Both the position numbers and the translations under genes were made by a program. The notes below the pieces were generated by a model, which made no database searches, was not told where the DNA came from, and saw only the letters and a program-made list of their open reading frames with translations. Of a stretch of 64,000 bases of DNA, positions 1 through 12,165 are shown in pieces. The stretch's first letter is position 1. Every line of letters begins with the position of its first letter. Origin of the DNA: Dastarcus helophoroides (lineage: Eukaryota > Arthropoda > Insecta > Coleoptera > Bothrideridae); assembly GCA_028583605.1 (NCBI GenBank), contig CM053327.1, forward strand, positions 42,315,059-42,379,058, written 5' to 3'.

Positions 1-640
1 GTATTAAACTAAATTGCATTCCCTTAATAAAGTAAGAAAATGTATGATTGTGGTTGGCAATAATAAGCTGATAAGCTCGTGATGTAACATTAGGAGCAAA
101 ATTCGGGAGCATTAAGAGAAGACACGATAAATATACAACGTAGCACAAGATCCCGGCTTAACTCCCAAATTATAGTGGCTTGCGGTGGTGGAGAATATCC
201 TGGAATTGTAGGAGCGGTCGCCGTGACCACTAACAATCCTGGCTTTACCGCTAACCGTCCAGGATTGCTACTGGATTAATTATGGACCGTTGGGACCGTT
301 TACTGTCTAAGCGACAATGGAGCAAGATATTAACAGCAAGCAAGGAATTACGCTCCCTTCAACATGTACGTTATCAGGATGTTCTCACATTTTGCTTAAC
401 AGTTATTTCTCCATCGCGTTATTTATTATATTAATTGTCGTAAAAGGAGACCCCCGGTCATTTCTAAAGAGAATTACCTCGTCCACTGATTCTGAGAATC
501 ACAATTGACAAAGTTGAGGTCTTGATAGGAAACGCACACAAAACCTAAATTGCAATATTTAGGAAAGAATAACGATGGAATCTACTACATACAATAAAAT
601 CTCAAGTACTCTTAGACACTATCATTCAGTATCTCTCCGA
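1..640. other. Unassigned AT-rich flank
   Basis: No gene, RNA or clear repeat is recognised here. Short open frames (for example around 317-508) have no family signature and no splice context. The stretch lies upstream of the satellite arrays and could be intergenic DNA or an intron of a neighbouring gene. Confidence 0.4.
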
Positions 641-1080
641 AGATGACGTCTTGGCTGTCGAAACGCGTTAGAGCAACGTTTGTTGTGTTTTTAATCTGCC
701 TTGATTTCAGGGGACTAGTTTGTGCGTGTTGTGTGTTGTTGTCTGTTTCAATTTTTGAAGATAACCTAGGACTAGTCCGTTCCACCAAGCTATCATTCAT
801 TTCATTTATGTTTATTTGTCTTTCAAGAATATCAGAAATTCAGCAGTTTTTTAACATCCGTCAAGAATGATTTTTTTGTCGTATTTAAACGTCAAGTTTT
901 GGTAAATACTGCAGAAAGTTATTGATGATGTTGGACACTGAAACGAAACCAGAACTCCTGTGAGACAATCTTTAAACTTGAACACAATAGAAACCAGTTT
1001 GATGGAACGGACTGGTCCTTGGTTATCTTCAAAAATTGAAACACAGAACTTGTCCCCTGAAACCAAGAAAAATTAAAAGG
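640..1080. repeat. Foldback repeat fragments (CCCCTGAAACCAAGAAA family)
   Basis: This stretch holds two facing fragments of a dispersed family. The left one reads 'ttgatttcaggggac ... gaagataacctaggactagtccgttccacc'. The right one is its inverse, 'ggaacggactggtccttggttatcttcaaaaattgaaa' (in parts) followed by 'cccctgaaaccaagaaa'. The same inverted motif recurs at 40855-41030, 43030-44700, 46560-46740, 49120-49250, 53300-53370 and 57350-57560. No coding capacity is visible in it. Confidence 0.6.
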
Positions 1081-1084
1081 GGAC

Positions 1085-4000
1085 CCCTCATTAGAAGAAG
1101 CCGTCTGCAGTTTGGTGCTGCGAAGTTTCCTCCTAGAAAATTACTATTTTGAAGGAGTTCTTCTTAATATTCTGGACCTTTCTTATAGTTCGTCTTTACA
1201 GTCTTGATCGTTCCTTTAAGAAGAAAACTTTTCATGTATCTTGTGCCTTGAGACTGCTTTGTATCTTTGAGGATTCTGGTGGTAAAGTCCTTTGTTTTTA
1301 GTTTGGATTTTAGTGAGAGGATCCCTCATTAAAAGAAGTTGTTTGCAGTTTGATGCTGCGAAGTATTCTGCTAGAAAACTAATATTTTGAGGAAGTTCTT
1401 CTTAATAGTCTTGATTGTTCTTCTTAATAATTCTTCTTTATAGTCTTGATTGCTCCTTTAAGAGAAAAACTTGTGCCTTGAGACTACTTTGTATCTTTGA
1501 GGCATCTGGTCGTAAAGTGCTTTGTTTTTCGTTTGGGTTTTGGTGAGGGAATCCCTCATTAGAAGAAACTGTCTGCAGTTTGGTGAAGCGAAGTTTTCTG
1601 CTAGAAAACTACTATTTTAAAGAAGGATATCTGAGAGGTTTATGGTCTTGATCGTTCCTTTAAAAGAAAAACTTTTTATGCATCTTATGCCTTAAAACTG
1701 CTTTATACCTTTGAGGATTCTGGTGGTGAAGTCCTTTGTTTTCTCTTTGGATTTTGGTTAGGGGATTTCTCTTTGGAAGAAGCCACCTTCAGTTTGGTGC
1801 TGCGAAGTTTTCTGCTAGAAAACTAATATTTTAAGGGAGTTCTTTTAAATGGAAGAGGGATATCTGTGAATCCCTCATTAGAAAAAACTGTCTGCAGTTT
1901 GGTGCTATGAAGTTTTCTGCTAGAAAACTACTATTTTAAAGAAGCTATTCTTAATGGAAGAAGGATATCTGAGAAGTTCTATGGTCTTGATCGTTCCTTT
2001 AAAAGGAAAACTTTTCGTGTATCTTGTGTCTTAAAACTGCTTTATACCTTTGAGGATTCTGGTGGTGAAGTCCTTTGTTTTCTCTTTGGATTTTGGTTAG
2101 GGGATTTCTCCTTGAAAGAAGCCACCTTCAGTTTGGTGCTGCGAAGTTTTCTGCTAGAAAACAAATATTTTGAGGGAGTTCTTTTAAATGGAAGAGGGAT
2201 ATCTGTGAAGTTTTATAATCTTGATCGTTCCTTTAAGAGAAAAACTTTTCACGTATCTTGTACCTTGAGATTGCTTTGTACCTTTGAGGATTCTGGTGGT
2301 AAAATCCTTTGTTTTCGAATTGGATTTTGGTTAGGGGGTTCCTCATTTGAAGAAGCCGTCTGCAGTTTGGTGCTGCACAGTTTATTGCTAAAAAACTATT
2401 ATTTTGAGGGAGTTCTTTTTAATAGTCTTAATTGTTTTTCTTAATACTTCTTCTTTATAATCTTGATGGTTCTTTTAAGAGGAAAACTTTTCGTTTATCT
2501 TGTGCTTTGAGAGTACCTTGTACCTTTGAGGATTTTGGTGGTAAAGTCCTTTGTTTTTCGTTTGGATTTTGGTAAGGGGGTTCTTCATTAGAAGAAACCG
2601 TCTTCAGTTTGGTGCTGCGAAGTTTTCTGATAGACAACTAATATTTTGAGAAAATTTTTCTAAATAGAAGAAGAATATCTATGAAGTTTTATAGTCTTGA
2701 TCGTTCTTTTAAAAGGAAAACTTTTCGTTTATCTTATGATTTGAAACTGTTTGGACCTTTGAGAATTCTGGTGGTAAAGTCCTTTGTTTTCGGTTTGGAT
2801 TTTGGTTAGGGAGTTCCCCATTAGAAGAAGCCGTCTGCAATTCGGTGCTGCAAAGTTTATTACTAGAAACCTACTATTTTCAGGGAGTTCTTCTTAATAG
2901 AAGAAGGATATCTGTGAAGTGTTATAGTCTTGATCGTTCCTTTAAGAGAAAACCTTTTCGTTTATCTTGTTCCTTGAAACTGCTTTCTACCTTTAAGGAT
3001 TCTAGTAATGAAGTCCTTTGATTTCCCTTTGTATTTTGGTTAGGGGGTTCCTCTTTGGAAGAAGCCACCTTCAGTTTGATGATACGAAGTTTTCTGCTAG
3101 AAAATTAATACTTTCTTTCTACTCTAAATAGAAGAGGGACATCTGTGAAGTTTTATAGTCTTGATCGTTTCTTTGAGAGAAAAACTTTTCCTGTAACTTG
3201 TGCCTTGAAACTGCTTTGTACCTTTGGGGATTCTGGTGGTGAAGTCCTTTGTTTTCCTTTTGGATTTTGGTTAGGGGGTTCCTCATTGGAAGAAGCCACC
3301 TTTAGTTTAGTGCTGCGAAATTTTTTCCTACAAAACTACTATTTTTAGGGAGTTCTTCTTAATAGTCCTGATTGTTTTTTTTATCAGTTCTCCTTTATAA
3401 TCTTGATCCTTCTTTTGAGAGCAAAACTTTTCGTGTACCTTCTGCTTTGAGACTACTTTGTACCTTTGAGGATTCTGGTGGTGAGGTCCTTTGTTTTTCT
3501 TTTGGATTTTGGTTAGGGGGTTCCTCATTGGAAGAAGCCGCCTTCAGCTTGGTGCTACGAAGTTTTCTGCTAGAAAACTAATGTTTTAAGGGAGTTCTCC
3601 TAAATAGAAGAGCGATATCTATGAAGTTTTATAGTCTTGATCGTTCCATTAAGTGGAAAACTTTTCGTGTATTTTTACCTTGCGACTGCTTCGTACCTTT
3701 GAGAATTCTGGTGGTAAAATCCTTTGTTTTTCGTTTGGATTTTGGAAAGGGATTTCTCATTAGAAGAAGCCGTCTGCAGTTTGGTGCTGCAAGTTTTCTC
3801 CTAGAAAGTTACTATTTTGAGGGAGTTCTTCTTATTAGTCTCGACTTTTCTTATTAGTAGTCCTTCTTCACAGTCTTGATCGTTCCTTTAGAAGGAAAAC
3901 TCTTCATGTATCTTGTGCCTTGAGACTGTTTGGTATCTTTGAGGATTGTGGTGGTAAAGTCCTTTGTTTATCGTTTGGATTTTAGTGAGGGGATCTCTTA

Positions 4001-5765
4001 TTAAAAGAAGCCGTTTGCAATTTGGTGCTACGAAGTTTGCTGCTAGAAAACTAATATTTTGAGGGAGTTCTTCTTAATAGTCTTGATTGCTCTTCTTAAT
4101 AGTTCTTCTTTATGGTCTTGATCGTTTCTTTAAGAGGAAAATTTTTCGTTTATCGTATGTTTTGATACTGCTTTGTACCTTTGAGTATTCTGGTGGTAAA
4201 TTCCTTTGTTTTCGGTTTGGATTTTGGTTAGGGGGTTTCCCATTAGAAGAAGCCGTCTGCAATTCGGTGCTGCAAAGTTTATTGCTAGAAAACTACTATT
4301 TTGAGGCAGTTCTTCTTAATAGAAGAAGGATATCTGTGAAGCGTTATAGTATTTACCGTTTCTTTAAGAGAAAAACGTTTCGTTTGTCTTGAGCCTTGAA
4401 ACTGCTTTGTACCTTTGAGGATTCTAGTGGTAAATTCCTTTGTTTACGGTTTGGATTTTGGTTAGAGGGTTCCTCATTAGAAGAAGCTGTCTTCAGTTTA
4501 GTGTTGCAAAATTTTCTCCTAGAAAACTACTATTTTAAGAGAGTTTTTTTTAATAGTCTTGACTGTTTTTCTTAATAGGTCTTTTTTGTAATCTTAATCG
4601 TTCTTTTGAAAGGAAAACTTTTTGTGTATCTTGTGCTCTGAGACTACTTTGTACCTTTGAGGATTCTGGTGGTAAGGTCCTTTGCTTTTCGTTTGTATTT
4701 TGGCGAAGGAGCCCCTCATTAGAAAAAACCGTCTGTAGTTTGGTGCTTTAAAGTTTTCTGCTAGAAAACTAATATTTTGAAGAAGCTATTCTTAATAGAA
4801 GAAGGATATCTGAGAAGTTTTATAGTCTTGATCGTTCCTTTAAGAGGAAAACTTTTCGTTTATCTTGTGCCTTAAAACTGCTTTCTACCTTTGAGGATTC
4901 CGGTAATGAAGTCCTTTGATTTCCCTTTGGATTTTGGTTAGGGAGTTCCTCATTGGAAGAAGCCACCTTCGGTTTGGTGCTACTAAGTTTTCTGCTAGAA
5001 AACTAATATTTTGATAGAATTCTTCTAAATAGAAAAGGGATATCTGTAAAACTTTATACTCTTGATCGTTCGTTTCGTTTATCTTGTGCCTTGAAACTGC
5101 TTCGTACCTTTGAGGATTCTGGTGGTAAATTCCTTTGTTTTTCGTTTGGATTTTGTTGAGGGGGTTCCCCATTAAAAGAAGCCGTCTTTAGTGTAGTGCT
5201 GCGAAATTTTCTCCTAGAAAACTACTATTTTGAGGGAGTTCTTCTTAATAGTCTTAATTGTTTTTCTTAATAGTTCCTCTTTATAATCTTGATCGTTCTT
5301 TTTAGAGAAAAACTTCTTGTGTATCTTGTACCTTGAGATTTCTTTGTACCTTTGAGGATTCTGGTGGTAAAGTCCTTTGTTTTTGGATTCTGGTGAAAGG
5401 GTTCATCATTAGAAAACCGTTTGCAGTTTGGTGCTGCAAAGTTTTTTGCAGCACCATTTTAAGAGAGTTTTTCTTAATAGATGAAGAATATCTGTGAAAT
5501 TTTATAGTCTTGTTCGTTCCTTTAAGAGGAAAACTTTTCGTGTATCTTGTGCTCTAAGTCTGCTTTGTACCTTTGAGGATTCTGGTGGTAAAGTCTTTTG
5601 TTTTCCTTTTGGATCTTGATAAGTAGGCTCATTAGAAGAAGCCGTGTTCAGTTTGGTGCTGTGAAGTTTTCTGTTCTTCTTAATAGAAGAAGACTATCTA
5701 CGAAATTTTATATTCTTGATCATTCTTTTAAGAGAAAAACATTTTGTCTATCTTGTGCCTTGAAA
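1085..5765 (+). repeat. Satellite array 1, about 235-bp monomers
   Basis: About 19-20 diverged head-to-tail copies. Landmarks repeated in each copy are 'cctttgaggattctggtgg', 'gttttctgctagaaaact', 'cttgatcgttcctttaaga' and 'gaagaagccgtctgcagttt'. Spacing of the 'ggattctgg' landmark is mostly 217-250 bp, with one longer interval near 1714-2053. Short open frames through it differ from copy to copy and are not genes. The last copies run into satellite array 2, which contains a segment of this monomer. Confidence 0.9.
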
Positions 5766-8700
5766 CTGGCCTTGGAAGGAAAAGACTAAACTGATTTTTC
5801 TGATATTCATTATAATTTGATTTTTCTTAGTCGTCTCCAGAAATTTTCGTATTATTACGAGATTTCCAAGCGTTTCCTTTCGTAAAAAGAACTTCCAGTT
5901 TTTTCGAAATTTCAACTTTCTTTCGAAATTTCGTCCTTTTTTCAAATTCGACTTTTTCAAAAAAATCTACCCTTTTAAGAATTTAGATTTTTTCAAAATT
6001 ACGGCTTTTTGAAAATTTCGATTTGGTAAAACCTAAGAAAGCATTTCTTTCGAAAAACTTCAACATTTTTGTTGTACTTTGTTCAGAATGGTGTGTACTT
6101 TTAAAAAGCTGAACTCAGATCTGGGATAAAGTGAAATTTACTTTAAAAAATTTGGCTGACAGTAGGCTAGTGGTTTATAATGTTAGAAAAACCTTACAAA
6201 TGCATGAAATATCTGCTTCCAGAAGAGGATGCCGACAGAAAGAGTCAGGAGGTGCCCTATAATATCTAAGAAGACTATCTAGAAAATTTTGTATTCTTGA
6301 TCATTCTTTTAAGAGGAAAACATTTTGTATATCTTGTGCCTTGAAACTGACCTTGGAAGGAAAAGACTAAACTGATTTTTCTGATATTCATTATAATTTG
6401 ATTTTTCTTAGTCGTCTCCAGAAATTTTCGTATTATCACGAGATTTCCAAGCGTTTCCTTTCGTAAAAAGAACTTCGAGTTTTTTCGAAATTTCAACTGT
6501 CTTTCGAAATTTCGTCCTTTTTTCAAATTCGACTTTTTCAAAAAATCTACCTTTTTAGGAATTTAGATTTTTTCGAAATTACAGCGTTTTGAAAATTTCG
6601 ATTTGGTAAAACTTAAGAAAGCATTTCTTTCGAAAAACTTCAACATTTTTGTTGTACTTTGTTCAGAATGGTGTGTACTTTTAAAAAGCTGAACTCAGAT
6701 CTGGGATAAAGAGAAATTTACTTTAAAAAATCTGGCTGACAGTAGGCTAGTGGTTTATAATGTTAGGAAAACCGTTCAAATGCATGAAATATCTGCTTCC
6801 AGAAGAGGATGCCGACAGAAAGAGTCAGGAGGTGCCCTATAATATGTAAGAAGACTATCTAGGAAATTTTGTATTCTTGATCATTCTTTTAAGAGGAAAA
6901 CATTTTGTATATCTTGTGCCTTGAAACTGACCTTGGAAGGAAAAGACTAAACTGATTTTTCTGATATTCATTATAATTTGATTTTTCTTAGTCGTCTCCA
7001 GAAATTTTCGTATTATCACGAGATTTCCAAGCGTTTCCTTTCGTAAAAGGAACTTCGAGTTTTTTCGAAATTTCAACTTTCTTTCGAAATTTCGTCCTTT
7101 TTTCAAATTCGACTTTTTCAAAAAAATATACCTTTTCCAGAATTTAGATTTTTTCGAAATTACGATTTTTTGAAAATTTCGATTTGGTAAAACTTAAGAA
7201 AGCATTTCCTTCGAAAAACTTCAACATTTTTGTTGTACTTTGTTCAGAATGGTGTGTACTTTTAAAAAGCTGAACTCAGATCTGGGATAAAGTGAAATTT
7301 ACTTTAAAAAATCTGGCTGACAGTAGGCTAGTGGTTTATAATGTTAGAAAAACCTTACAAATGCATGAAATATCTGCTTCCAGAAGAGGATGCCGACAGA
7401 AAGAGTCAGGAGGTGCCCTATAATATGTAAGAAGACCATCTAGGAAATTTTGTATTCTTGATCATTCTTTTAAGAGGAAAACATTTTGTATATCTTGTGC
7501 CTTGAAACTGACCTTGGAAGAAAACGACTAAACTGATTTTCCTAATATTCATTATAATTTGATTTTTCTTAGTCGTCTTCAGAAATTTTCGTATTATCAC
7601 GAGATTTCCAAGCGTTTCCTTTCGTAAAAAGAACTTCGAATTTTTTCGAAATTTCAACTCTCTTTCGAAATTTCGTCCTTTTTTCAAATTCGACTTTTTC
7701 AAAAAAATCTACTTTTTCAGAATTTAGATTTTTTCGAAATTACGATTTTTTGAAAATTTCGATTTGGTAAAACCTAAGAAAGCATTTCTTTCGAAAAACT
7801 TCAACATTTTTGTTGTACTTTGTTCAGAATGGTGTGTACTTTTAAAAAGCTGAACTCAGATCTGGGATAAAGTGGAATTTACTTTAAAAAAATCTGGCTG
7901 ACAGTAGGCTAGTGGTTTATAATGTTAGAAAAACCGTACAAATGCATGAAATATCTGCTTCCAGAAGAGGATGCCGACAGAAAGAGTCAGGAGGTGCCCT
8001 ATAATATGTAAGAAGACTATCTAGGAAACTTTGTATCTTGATCATTCTTTTAAGAGAAAAACATTTTGTATATCTTATGCCTTGAAACTGACCTTGGAAG
8101 AAAAAGACTAAACTGATTTTTCTGATATTCATTATAATTTGATTTTTCTTAGTCGTGTCCAGAAATTTTCGTATTATCACGAGATTTCCAAGCGTTTCCT
8201 TTCGTAAAAAGAACTTCCAGTTTTTTCGAAATTTCAACTCTCATTCGAAATATCGTCCTTTTTTCAAATTCGACTTTTTCAAAAAAATCTACCTTTTTCA
8301 GAATTTAGATTTTTTCGAAATTACGGCTTTTTGAAAATTTCGATTTGGTAAAACCTAAGAAAGCATTTCTTTCGAAAAACTTCAACATTTTTGTTGTACT
8401 TTGTTCAGAATGGTGTGTACTTTTAAAAAGCTGAACTCAGATCTGGGATAAAGTGAAATTTACTTTAAAAAAATCTGGCTGACAGTAGGCTAGTGATTTA
8501 TAATGTTAGAAAAACCGTTCAAATGCATGAAATATCTGCTTCCAGAAGAGGATGCCGACAGAAAGAGTCAGGAGGTGCCCTATAATATGTAATAAGACTA
8601 TCTAGGAAATTTTGTATTCTTGATCATTCTTTTAAGAGGAAAATATTTTGTATATTTTGTGCCTTGAAACTGACCTTGGAAGGAAAAGACTAAACTGATT

Positions 8701-9175
8701 TTTCTAATATTCATTATAATTTGATTTTTCTTAGTCGTCTCCAGAAATTTTCGTATTATCACGAGATTTCCAAGCGTTTCCTTTCGTAAAAAGAACTTTG
8801 AGTTTTTTCGAAATTTCAACTTTCTTTCGAAATTTCGTCCTTTTTTCAAATTCGACTTTTTCAAAAAAATCTTCCTTTTTCAGAATTTAGATTTTTTCGA
8901 AATTACAGCGTTTTGAAAATTTCGATTTGGTAAAACCTAAGAAAGCATTTCCTTCGAAAAACTTCAACATTTTTTTGTACTTTGTTCAAAATGGTGTGTA
9001 CTTTTAAACAGTTGAACTCAGACCTGGGATAAAATGAAATTTACTTTAAAAAATTTGGCTGACAGTAGGCTAGTGGTTTATAATGTTAGAAAAACCTTAC
9101 AAATGCATGAAATATCTGCTTCCAGAAGAGGATGCCGACAGAGAGAGTCGGGAGGTTCCCTCTAATATGTAATAT
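5700..9175 (+). repeat. Satellite array 2, 580-581-bp monomers
   Basis: Six head-to-tail copies. The landmark 'gatgccgacagaaagagtc' occurs at 6228, 6808, 7389, 7970 and 8551, with a variant at 9131, so the spacing is 580, 581, 581, 581 and 580 bp. Copies are very similar, giving near-identical minus-strand open frames of about 88 codons (such as 6275-6541 and 6855-7121). These are lysine-rich low-complexity translations without a known domain and are taken as repeat by-products. The first part of each monomer, 'gatcattcttttaagagg...cttgtgccttgaaactg', is homologous to satellite 1. Confidence 0.92.
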
Positions 9176-9564
9176 GCTATTTAAAATACTGCTTATGTTG
9201 CAGTTTACTTTAAATATATTTCTGTATATTGTTCCCATTTAGATAAAGTGTTTAGTACTAAAATATTTATATATCGCTAGTATTTCATTTGATATTCCTA
9301 GATTACATATTTTTTTGCAGCTAAATAAGAACACATATTAAATAGAACAATAACTCTAATATCTCACGAACTGTGACAAACCGAAAACTCATTATTGTTT
9401 ACTTAATTATAAAATGAACAGCAAGCTGCAATAATTTGCTGAAATTACAATTTTCACTAGTCAGCATCATACGTTGCACTTATTAACTGACCTGTGAAAT
9501 AGTATAATTCAAATACAAGCGATTTAAATTTTTTTGTGATTAAAGTCCTTATTTCTTATTCCAT
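9176..9564 (+). promoter_or_regulatory. Region upstream of the first coding exon
   Basis: A 390-bp AT-rich, non-repetitive stretch between the satellite array and the proposed start codon. If exon 1 is correct it should hold the 5' UTR and promoter. No convincing TATA box or initiator could be assigned by eye. An unseen non-coding exon further upstream is possible. Confidence 0.3.
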
Positions 9565-9661
9565 ATGACTACTAGGCAAGAATCTGAGGAAGTTTCCCCA
9601 AATTCGGAACCATATAAAGAACCAGACGGATTATTTACTGTAGAACTAAGAAGCGATATAC
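9565..9661 (+). CDS. ndl: Nudel-like protease exon 1 (cytoplasmic N-terminus)
   Basis: ATG at 9565 opens 32 codons plus one base, ending at a strong donor (C|gtaagtac at 9662). The peptide begins MTTRQESEEVSPNSEPYKEP, is acidic and hydrophilic, and suits the cytoplasmic tail of a type II membrane protein. Splicing to the acceptor at 12165 restores a codon (C+CC) and continues directly into the transmembrane exon in frame. The exon has no homology that can be recognised by eye, so the call rests on splice phase, the strong donor and position. A different first exon further upstream cannot be excluded. Confidence 0.62.
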
Positions 9662-10809
9662 GTAAGTACAAGCATTTTAACATTTTAAGTAGAAAGTTTT
9701 AATAAATCAAAAATTTTTAATGTCTGCTTGTGATACAGGCGACGTTTCATAAAAATTACTCCACTTATATTTTACTAAAAATAACCAGTTTTTGATGGAT
9801 TGTAAGAGGTTGGTAATTACCTTGTTCATTTATGATATATTAACCAATTTGTTTCCATACATTTTGACATAATTCGTGGACGATTCCAAAAAACGTTTGC
9901 TACTTCCTTGCAAAAAACGAGCCAAATGAATTTCGATGTTGTGATTGATTCAAACTTGATTCAAATTTTGAATTTAGAGCAAATTTGAAGCCTAAACCAT
10001 TGTATGGTTTGTACCACAGTAAACTAAATAATTTTGGCAAGTTATTATCCTTATGTTAATTCTTACATTATCATAATGAAACCCCACCTATTTTTGATAC
10101 CTATTTTTGTTTGCTGGGATGATTCAGTTTGTCCAACAGAGTACCTTTTTGAATTAACTTTGGATAGTGCATTAAAAACTAAAAAAGAATATGCGGTTCA
10201 ATAATTTTATAAAATGGAAACTAATACTTTATAAATATTGATTTTATTTCCTTTAAAGATTAATCCCTATTCGCACTGAATATCTGTTTCTCGTCGTCAG
10301 TTGTTATTGCTTCAGAAATTGACCGGTTTCTTCACATGCAAACCACAGGTCAATGATTTCTATGAGAAAGCTTGAAAGCCAAATTATATTATTTTATAAA
10401 AGGTTTACATTTTTTATTTTCTAAGATTTACCCTTAACGTAAAAGCTTAACCTAATCAGCGCAAACTCACGATACACAAGGCAATACATTCCTTGAAGGA
10501 TGTATAACCAAACGACGAAAATGAAATTGGTTTACTGTTAAACTTTAAGGCTCTTGGTTAGCTTCAAGAGATATCGAAAAGGAGAAGTCGTGTTTTCGAG
10601 TTCGTATCAGAAAAAAGCAATCAATTTTAAGAGACACTCTATGACGAACAACCCGCAGATTCGTTCTGGATGACAAATCCAAAGGGCGGTATTCTGTCAT
10701 TAAATAGGTCAACATTTTGTTAAATTAAAAATCTCAGAAAACCTAAACGCTTCAATTCACTAATGTTGATGGATTTGAACAGCTATCAGCTTCAAAGTTT
10801 GAGAATCAA

Positions 10810-11060
10810 AGACCAATTTCGATCTTGGTAGATCTCACAACTTTGGAACACCTGCTCAAGGACTTATATTCCGTGACAAAACTTAGTCTGTGACTACAGG
10901 ATATCCTTTTCCGGGATTGGACCGTGTCAAAGAACTACTAAAATGTTCGACATTTCGCCCACCGTCATAGGGGCTTTTTCAGGAACCAAGAAAAGAAAAA
11001 TAAGTGAAAAGAAGAATATGAGGAAATATGCAAAAAATTAAAGAAATGAAAAGGCCAATT
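10810..11060 (-). mobile_element. Penelope-like element end with hammerhead-like relics
   Basis: Read on the minus strand, this holds 'GAGATCTACCAAGATCGAAA' (10850 to 10826), a decayed hammerhead core in which the CUGANGA box has become GTTGTGA. It also holds 'CTGAAAAAGCCCC...GGTGGGCGAAATGTCGAAC' (about 10980 to 10942). The second motif recurs, with its flank 'gattggaccgtgtcaaagaac', near 14080, 15180, 41160 and 56310. A CTGAAGA...GCGAAA-type 3' motif is known from Penelope-like retroelements, where it relates to hammerhead ribozymes. Assignment to that class is inference. Confidence 0.5.
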
Positions 11061-11079
11061 CCAAAACATCAGAGTACGG

Positions 11080-11635
11080 TAACTCAGTATGTCCACCATA
11101 CCAGAGGCGAAACTCTTCTGAATTGAAAATTGGTACAAAGGATACAAAGGATAAGAAAGTTTAGACAGAAGAGCACGGTAACTCAGTATGTCCACCATAC
11201 CAGATGCGAAACTCTTATGAAAGAGCCAATTAATAATGGCACAACTGATAGAAAAGATAAAAGACTCAGAGATTTCTTAAACAGAAAAGCATAGTAACTC
11301 AGTATGTCCACCATACCAGAGGCGAAACTCTTCTGAATTGAAAATTGGTACAAAGGATAAGAAAGTTTAGACAGAAGAGCACGGTAACTCAGTATGTCCA
11401 CCATACCAGAGGCGAAACTCTTCTGAATTGAAAATTGGTACAAAGGATAAGAAAGTGTAGACAGAAGAGCACGGTAACTCAGTATGTCCACCATACCAGA
11501 GGCGAAACTCTTCTGACAAAAGAGCACGGTAACTCAGTATGTCCACCATACCAGAGGCGAAACTCTTCTGACAAAAGAGCACGGTAACTCAGTATGTCCA
11601 CCATACCAGAGGCGAAACTCTTCTGACAGGAAAGA
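11080..11635 (+). repeat. Tandem array with 57- to 116-bp units
   Basis: Seven copies of 'aactcagtatgtccaccat' + 'accagaggcgaaactcttctga' at about 11080, 11179, 11295, 11385, 11475, 11532 and 11589. Early units carry an extra spacer ('attgaaaattggtacaaagg...'). The last three are shortened to 57 bp. Overlapping minus-strand open frames simply repeat the array. Confidence 0.88.
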
Positions 11636-11654
11636 GGGAAAGGGAAACTTTATA

Positions 11655-12060
11655 TAACATTTATCTGCGCGATCACTTCCGAAGATTTCCGATGGTTGGT
11701 TTCCAGATGGAGGAAAGCATGTAACCGTCGCCTCTGTTGATGTTTTTGGGGAATTTTTGGATTTCAATGGCCTCGCGTATCTTCCTATTATAGTAATTGG
11801 GAATACTGGATATAATTGAAATATTATCAAACAGAATCTTATGTCCGGTCTCATGTTGCCTTTGTCTGTGACTACTAGGACTAGGTGTTGAACCACCTAT
11901 CATCGTTCCAGTGATGGAAACCGACCTTTGGTAGACCTCATCAGTTTGGAACACCAGCTCAAAGACCAGTGTTCCGTGACAGAGCTTTGTGACTGCTAGG
12001 TGTTGAGCCACCTATCATTGTGCCAGTGATCGAACCTGATCTTTGGTTCCCAAACTTTGT
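11655..12060 (-). pseudogene. 3' end of a Penelope-like element ORF (C-terminal tail) with terminal sequence
   Basis: Minus-strand translation from about 11860 to 11673 gives 'HETGHKILFDN...', then 'KIREAIEIQKF', then 'NRGDGYMLSSIWKPTI'. This is the recurrent C-terminal signature of Penelope-like (PLE) proteins after the GIY-YIG endonuclease, normally close to REAIEI...NREDG...LS..W.P. Upstream on that strand (11880-12060) are repeats of a terminal motif with CTGATGAG (revcomp, about 11945-11938) resembling a decayed hammerhead core. The reverse transcriptase part is absent, so this is a 5'-truncated fossil. Confidence 0.6.
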
Positions 12061-12165
12061 GCTCAAAATTGATTAAGCATTTCCTCCAAAACCTGACCAA
12101 ATATAAATGTTTAGTATGTAACAGCTTGTTTTTATCCAAAACTAAATTAAATCTCTTTTTTACAG

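Larger units (their letters stand above)
9662..12165 (+). other. Intron 1, with repeats
   Basis: Bounded by gtaagt and a polypyrimidine-tract acceptor (ctctttttt-acag). The part from 9700 to 10800 shows no recognised feature beyond AT-rich DNA. The rest holds Penelope-like debris (about 10800-11060 and 11655-12060) and a short tandem array (11080-11640), listed separately. Confidence 0.6.

Noticed and set aside
2112..4392. Open frames of 60-110 codons in satellite 1
   Set aside because: They change length and frame from monomer to monomer and show no conserved protein.
6275..8864. Repeated minus-strand open frames of about 88 codons in satellite 2
   Set aside because: Near-identity follows the 580-bp tandem repeat; translation is low-complexity, shared frames are broken in some copies, and no domain or start context is seen.
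12057..12165. ATG-initiated extension upstream of the transmembrane exon
   Set aside because: A strong polypyrimidine-acag acceptor at 12165 joins in phase with the exon at 9565-9661, and the upstream stretch looks like Penelope-like debris.
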